Shown piece after piece: positions 5,617-10,048 of a DNA stretch of 10,048 nucleotides. A program made the translations under genes and the position numbers. The DNA is from Methylovulum sp. (GTDB lineage Bacteria > Pseudomonadota > Gammaproteobacteria > Methylococcales > Methylomonadaceae). Below the pieces are notes generated by a model. The model saw only the letters and a list, made by a program, of their open reading frames with translations. It did no database searches and had not been told where the DNA came from. The first letter of the stretch is position 1. Each line of letters opens with the position of its first letter. Location: positions 1 through 10,048 of the forward strand of contig JAQTNZ010000049.1 in assembly GCA_028713595.1 (NCBI GenBank), read 5' to 3'.

Positions 5617-8600
5617 GCGGCCATCCTGAACACACATCCGGGCAAAGCGCCGTCAGCAACGGTTTTAACTTAACTGATTGGGCATTAAAGCATCAAACCC
5701 TAGTGTTGTATTTTATGCTGGTGCTGACGCTGTCAGGTTTTATGGCCTATACCAAATTAGGGCAATCTGAAGACCCGCCATTCACTTTCAAGGTTATGTT
5801 GGTTCGTGCCACTTGGCCTGGGGCTAGTGCCGAGGAAATGGCGGAACAAGTCACGGATAAGCTGGAAAAGAAAATCCAAGAACTGCCGCATCTTGATAAT
5901 ACGCGTAGCTTTTCCCGTCCTGGGGAAACGATGATTTTTATCACCATCAAAGATGACACGATGTCTTCGGCCATTCCTGAACTTTGGTATCAGGTGCGTA
6001 AAAAAGTCGGTGACATCCGCCATACCTTGCCGCAACAACTGGAAAGCCTAACCTTTAACGATGAATTCAGTGATGTGTACGGCAGTATGTATGCGTTGAC
6101 TGGTGATGGCTTTGACTTTGCGGAACTGAAAAAACACGCGGAACTGATCCGCACCGAGCTGCTGAAAGTCAAAGATGTCGCCAAAGTGGAATTCTTCGGT
6201 GAGCAAAAACAACGCCTGTTTATCGAAATATCCAATGCCAAATTGGTGACTTTAGGTATTGGCACTTCCGAACTGATTGGGATTTTGCAAGCCCAAAACG
6301 CCATCGTGCGGGGCGGCACTTATGAATCGGCCGATGAACGCATCCGTATTGCGGTATCAGGCCGTTATACCCAATTGGACGATTTGCGCAATTTGCGCCT
6401 GCGTTCGCATCAGCACGACTTCCGCTTAGGCGATGTGGCGAAAGTTTATCGTGGCTATGAAGATCCGCCGCATGACCGGATACATTTTCAGGGCAAGGAT
6501 ACCCTGTTGTTGGGCGTTAGCATGACCGATGGCGGCGATGTGATTGAACTGGGCCATAACCTCGATCAGGCCATCGCCCGTATCAAACAGAACTTGCTAG
6601 TGGGTTTGGAGCTTAATACCGTCACCTCGCAACCGCAGATTGTCACGCATTCGGTGAGTGACTTTGTCCGGTCGCTGACAGAGGCATTGGTGATTGTGCT
6701 GGGTGTCAGCCTATTGTCGCTGGGTTTGCGTAGTGGCATTGTTGTGGCTATCACCATCCCAGTGGTGTTAGCGGCCACTTTTTTGCTCATGCAACAATTG
6801 CAAATCGGTTTGCATAAGATATCGTTGGGGGCGTTAATTCTGGCACTGGGGCTATTAGTGGACGATGCGATTATCGCCGTGGAAATGATGTCGGCAAAAA
6901 TGGAGCAGGGTTGGGATCGGCTCAAAGCCGCCTCGTTTGCCTACACTTCCACCGCCATGCCCATGCTGACCGGAACTTTGGTCACCGTGGCCGGATTTTT
7001 ACCGATCGCCACCGCCGCTTCATCTACTGGCGAATACACGCGTTCCATTTTTCAGGTCACTGCGATTGCCTTATTAGTTTCTTGGTTTGCGGCGGTCATT
7101 TTTGTGCCGTACTTAGGCTACCATCTGCTGCCAGATTACGGTCATGCACCGCAACCTGGAAAATTTAATCGATGGTTACGGACAAAACTTAAGCTTAAAC
7201 CTCAGGAAAACCAAAATCTCCACCACCATCACGATATTTATAGTTCTGCTTTTTATCAGGCGTTCCGTAAGGTGGTCACTGCTTGTGTGCGTTACCGTAA
7301 GACCGTGATAGCCATTACTTTGACCCTGTTTGTGCTGGCGATTATCGGCTTTGGCAAAGTCCAACAACAATTTTTCCCCGACTCGACACGTTTGGAATTG
7401 ATCGTAGATTTACGCCTGACTGAAGGTGCTTCTTATGCGGCGACCGAAAGCCAAGCAAAAAAATTGGAACAGTGGTTGCAGGAATGGAATAGCAAACATC
7501 AGGGTATCGAGAACTTTGTCGCCTATATTGGCAGCGGTGCGCCGCGCTTTTATTTACCTTTGGATATTCAGCTGGCACATCGCGGTTTTGGGCAGTTTGT
7601 CATTTTAAGCAAAACGCTTGCCGACCGTGAGGCCTTACGGAAGGATTTGCTGGCTTTGTTTGAAAACGATTTTCCGGCTTTGCGGGCATCTGTGCTGCGT
7701 TTGGAGAATGGCCCCCCCGTTGGCTTTCCGGTGCAATTTAGGGTTAATGGTAGCAATATCCCTGAAATACGCCATATCGCCCATCAAATTGCCGACATCA
7801 TGCGGGCGAACAACCATTTGGTGAACGTCCAGCTTAGTTGGGACGAACCCAGCAAAGTGGTCAAAGTCAATATTGACCAAGCGAAGGCCCGACTGCTAGG
7901 GATCAGTTCGGTCGATATCGCCACCGTGTTGAATGGCGGCATCCAAGAATTTTATATCACCGAATTTAGGGAAGGCATCGAACGCATCGATTTGGTCGCC
8001 CGTGGCCCCGCCGAACAGCGTAGCCGTCTGTCGCATTTGCAAGATTTGATGATTAACACCCAGAGCGGGGTGGGCGTACCGTTGGCACAAATCGCCACCC
8101 TCAGCTACGAATTTGAAGAAGGTGTGATTTGGCGGCGCGACCGCATACCTTCCATCATTGTCCGTGCCAATTTACAAGGCAATTTGCAAGCTCCGGTAGT
8201 CTCGCAGCAAATTGAAGATCAACTGACCGGGATTAAAAACAGTTTGCCGTTGGGGGTCGCCATTGAAACGGGCGGGGCGGTGGAAGAATCCGCAAAAGGC
8301 GGCGCGTCAGTGGCCGCAGGTTTCCCGTTGTTCCTCATTGCGGTATTGACTATTTTGATGCTGCAATTGCAAAGTTTTGCACGGGTGGCGCTGGTGGTGT
8401 TGACCGCACCTTTGGGTCTTATCGGGGTCACGATTGCCTTGCTCGTGTTTGATAAGCCGTTCGGTTTTGTCGCCATGCTGGGCACTATCGCCCTGTCGGG
8501 GATGATTATGCGCAATTCGGTGATCTTGGTCGATCAAATCGACCAAGATAGGGCGGCTGGATTAGCGCCTTGGCAAGCTATAGTCGAATCGACCATCCGC

Positions 8601-8786
8601 CGTTTCCGCCCCATCCTGCTGACTGCGGCAGCGGCAATCTTGGCGATGATCCCGCTTACCCAAAGCGTGTTTTTCGGGCCGATGGCCTTGGCTATCATGG
8701 GTGGTCTGGCCGTGGCGACCTTATTGACGGTGTTATTTTTGCCCGCCTTATATGCAGCCTGGTTTAGGGTGGAAATGCCCCACTAG
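5613..8786 (+). CDS. RND-family efflux pump inner-membrane permease (AcrB-like superfamily, HAE-type)
   Basis: 1057 aa, full length for the family. It should work as a trimer in the inner membrane, exporting substrates by proton exchange through the adaptor and TolC. TM1 is at about 28-46, the first group TM2-6 at about 355-525, TM7 at about 568-590, and TM8-12 at about 900-1050, with large periplasmic loops between. The proton relay is present: Asp417 and Asp418 in TM4 (GLLVDDAIIAVE) match AcrB Asp407/408. Arg967 (MIMRNSVILVDQ) is where AcrB has Lys940, and Arg997 (IRRFRP) matches Arg971. The early SEDPPFTFKVM motif (52-62) and the two acidic TM4 residues fit drug-type pumps rather than CusA/CzcA metal pumps, which keep other signature charges. 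A natural four-His run (537-540) lies in the cytoplasmic loop between TM6 and TM7. It starts at the ATGA overlap, with GGGAG a few bases upstream. The substrate is unknown. Confidence 0.96.
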   Translation: MSGHPEHTSGQSAVSNGFNLTDWALKHQTLVLYFMLVLTLSGFMAYTKLGQSEDPPFTFKVMLVRATWPGASAEEMAEQVTDKLEKKIQELPHLDNTRSFSRPGETMIFITIKDDTMSSAIPELWYQVRKKVGDIRHTLPQQLESLTFNDEFSDVYGSMYALTGDGFDFAELKKHAELIRTELLKVKDVAKVEFFGEQKQRLFIEISNAKLVTLGIGTSELIGILQAQNAIVRGGTYESADERIRIAVSGRYTQLDDLRNLRLRSHQHDFRLGDVAKVYRGYEDPPHDRIHFQGKDTLLLGVSMTDGGDVIELGHNLDQAIARIKQNLLVGLELNTVTSQPQIVTHSVSDFVRSLTEALVIVLGVSLLSLGLRSGIVVAITIPVVLAATFLLMQQLQIGLHKISLGALILALGLLVDDAIIAVEMMSAKMEQGWDRLKAASFAYTSTAMPMLTGTLVTVAGFLPIATAASSTGEYTRSIFQVTAIALLVSWFAAVIFVPYLGYHLLPDYGHAPQPGKFNRWLRTKLKLKPQENQNLHHHHDIYSSAFYQAFRKVVTACVRYRKTVIAITLTLFVLAIIGFGKVQQQFFPDSTRLELIVDLRLTEGASYAATESQAKKLEQWLQEWNSKHQGIENFVAYIGSGAPRFYLPLDIQLAHRGFGQFVILSKTLADREALRKDLLALFENDFPALRASVLRLENGPPVGFPVQFRVNGSNIPEIRHIAHQIADIMRANNHLVNVQLSWDEPSKVVKVNIDQAKARLLGISSVDIATVLNGGIQEFYITEFREGIERIDLVARGPAEQRSRLSHLQDLMINTQSGVGVPLAQIATLSYEFEEGVIWRRDRIPSIIVRANLQGNLQAPVVSQQIEDQLTGIKNSLPLGVAIETGGAVEESAKGGASVAAGFPLFLIAVLTILMLQLQSFARVALVVLTAPLGLIGVTIALLVFDKPFGFVAMLGTIALSGMIMRNSVILVDQIDQDRAAGLAPWQAIVESTIRRFRPILLTAAAAILAMIPLTQSVFFGPMALAIMGGLAVATLLTVLFLPALYAAWFRVEMPH

Positions 8787-8904
8787 CATAATAGCGATAA
8801 TGTCCGGCATTACCATTTTGTTGTAACTAACGCGCCTTAAGCGGATCAAACCCTATCTTAGGCGATGACATAACTTTTGATTGTGATATAGGTTCTTACC
8901 CGAT
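8787..8904. other. Spacer between pump and channel genes, with imperfect hairpin
   Basis: The 118-nt gap contains CGCCTTAAG (8833-8841) and CTTAGGCG (8857-8864), which pair over eight bases with one bulged base around a 15-base loop. No clean T run follows (only TTTT at 8875-8878), so it is at most a weak attenuator or an operator. Downstream, ATGACA (8865-8870) and TATAGG (8887-8892) with a 16-base spacer make a weak promoter candidate, which would leave almost no leader. The channel gene may be read through from the pump and also have its own weak start. Confidence 0.4.
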
Positions 8905-10048
8905 ATGCGACAACCCTTCATCCTGATTGCCACACTCATTGCCATAACCGTTTCATGGGCGGCTTATGCTGGCGCAGAGAAACCCCAATCCCTACTGGAT
9001 ATTTACAATCAAGCCTTGGCGCATGACCCGACCTTAGCATCGGCGTTAAATGCCAATAAGGCCGCCCAAGAATTGATCGAACAGAGCAAAGCCCTGTATC
9101 GGCCCGTGGTGAGTTTCAGTGCCGCCACCAGCGCTTCGCAAGTCGATGTCCGTTATCAGGGTACGGGCATACCTTTCCCTAACGGCTCACGTTCGTTTGA
9201 GGGCTACCAATACGGTGTGGAAGCCCGGCAACCGTTGTTCCGCAAACAAAATTGGGTGCAGATGGAGCAGTTGCGCACCCAAGTCAGCCAAGCCGACAAG
9301 CAATTGCATTTGACCTTGCAAAATCTGATGCAGCGCACCACGCAACATTATTTTGAAACCCTCATCGCCCAAGATAAATTGGCCCTGATCGCTGCGCAAA
9401 AGACGGCCATTTTAAGCCAACTGGAACAGGCAAAAACTAATTTTGAGGTCGGCAATGCCACCATCACCGATGCGAACGAAGCCCAGGCACGCTATGATTT
9501 GATTGTCGCCCAAGAAATTGCCGCGCAAAATGCGTTTGAAATCGCCAAACGCACGGTGCAAGAAATGACCGGAGAACTGCCGCAACAATTGGCTTCGGTA
9601 AAAACAGGCCTAAAACCCAATGCCCTAACCCAGAACCTAAACCAATGGCTGGAAGTGGCTAAAGACAGCAATTTAAACATCCAAATCCAACAGGATACCG
9701 CCAAGCTTTCGGCTCAGGAAATTGAACGCCGCCAAGCCGAACACCTACCCACCGTGGATGCCGTAGCCAACTATACCGAAAGCTATGCCAATGGCAGCAA
9801 TTTTGGCTTTGGCAGCGATATTAGCAATGGCACTATTGGCGTACAACTGCAAGTCCCGCTTTATCAGGGCGGTGCGACTAGCTCACGCGTCCGGCAAGCG
9901 ATACTGGACAAGCAAAAAGCCCAAGATGATGTCGAAGTTGCCCGCCGCCATACCGAGTTGGAAACGCAACGGGCGTATTTGAACTTAAATTCCAGCATTG
10001 CCCAAGTCAAAGCCTACGAACAGGCTTTAAGCAGCAGCCAAAGCCAGC
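8905..10048 (+). CDS. TolC-family outer-membrane efflux channel, 3' end cut by window edge
   Basis: 381 complete codons are visible from the ATG at 8905, with no stop before the edge. A Sec signal peptide covers residues 1 to about 22-24 (hydrophobic core ILIATLIAITV, with likely cleavage after AYA). The mature part begins SLLDIYNQALAHDPTL, a hallmark of TolC family proteins, and continues in helical repeats rich in Gln and Ala. The substitution pattern ARQPLF(R)K, then NFEVGNATITDANEAQARYD, and later VQLQVPLYQGGATSSRVRQA matches TolC and the type I secretion outer-membrane proteins. Family members form a trimeric 12-stranded barrel and a long periplasmic tunnel. Its place straight after an adaptor and an RND pump makes it their probable outer-membrane partner. 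The start is preceded only by a weak, distant AGG, and I chose it because the signal peptide begins there. The missing C-terminal part lies beyond the window. Confidence 0.93.
   Translation, partial: MRQPFILIATLIAITVSWAAYAGAEKPQSLLDIYNQALAHDPTLASALNANKAAQELIEQSKALYRPVVSFSAATSASQVDVRYQGTGIPFPNGSRSFEGYQYGVEARQPLFRKQNWVQMEQLRTQVSQADKQLHLTLQNLMQRTTQHYFETLIAQDKLALIAAQKTAILSQLEQAKTNFEVGNATITDANEAQARYDLIVAQEIAAQNAFEIAKRTVQEMTGELPQQLASVKTGLKPNALTQNLNQWLEVAKDSNLNIQIQQDTAKLSAQEIERRQAEHLPTVDAVANYTESYANGSNFGFGSDISNGTIGVQLQVPLYQGGATSSRVRQAILDKQKAQDDVEVARRHTELETQRAYLNLNSSIAQVKAYEQALSSSQSQ

Noticed and set aside
6566..6925. Minus-strand 119-codon frame inside the RND gene
   Set aside because: Shadow of a strongly supported permease frame; its residues look like reverse translation of membrane codons.
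8833..8864. Rho-independent terminator after the pump gene
   Set aside because: The stem is bulged with a long loop and no T run follows directly, so I describe it only as an imperfect hairpin.
1..10048. CRISPR array, tRNA, rRNA, IS element or integrase
   Set aside because: No regularly spaced repeats, no tRNA or rRNA-like stretch, and no transposase or integrase frame on either strand.

Overview
The window looks like chromosomal DNA from a gram-negative bacterium, most likely a gammaproteobacterium. This rests on a lipoprotein/RND/TolC tripartite efflux set, Shine-Dalgarno-led genes, and moderate GC in genes with AT-rich spacers. The codon style would fit a methanotroph-like gammaproteobacterium, but that is only an impression. 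No rRNA, tRNA, CRISPR array, IS element or phage gene was seen. Both window edges cut through genes.

Two gene sets diverge from a 363-nt spacer at 3535-3897. To the left, on the minus strand, is a tightly packed four-gene run with gaps of 14, 10 and 10 nt. Its order is a 71-aa single-domain molbindin (Mop/TOBE), a 362-aa protein I do not recognise (beta-rich N-terminus, helical C-terminus), a 529-aa two-domain protein (HMGL/DmpG-like aldolase TIM barrel plus a Rossmann-like C-terminal domain), and a HAD-family phosphatase cut by the left edge. The aldolase/HAD pair is of the kind found in surface-polysaccharide or unusual-sugar gene sets. Having a molybdate-binding mini-protein and an unknown protein lead that operon is the most unusual thing in the window.

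To the right, on the plus strand, is a self-contained drug-efflux locus: a TetR regulator with a WHG-type C-terminal domain, a lipoprotein periplasmic adaptor (MFP), an RND inner-membrane pump of 1057 aa (overlapping the MFP by ATGA), and, after a 118-nt spacer, a TolC-family outer-membrane channel cut by the right edge. The TetR gene is preceded by two tandem 14-bp palindromic repeats that overlap a plausible promoter, which suggests autoregulation and ligand-controlled expression of the pump operon.

The efflux part is ordinary in architecture, with a few details worth noting. The left operon is the better candidate for something undescribed, although its individual domains are mostly recognisable.
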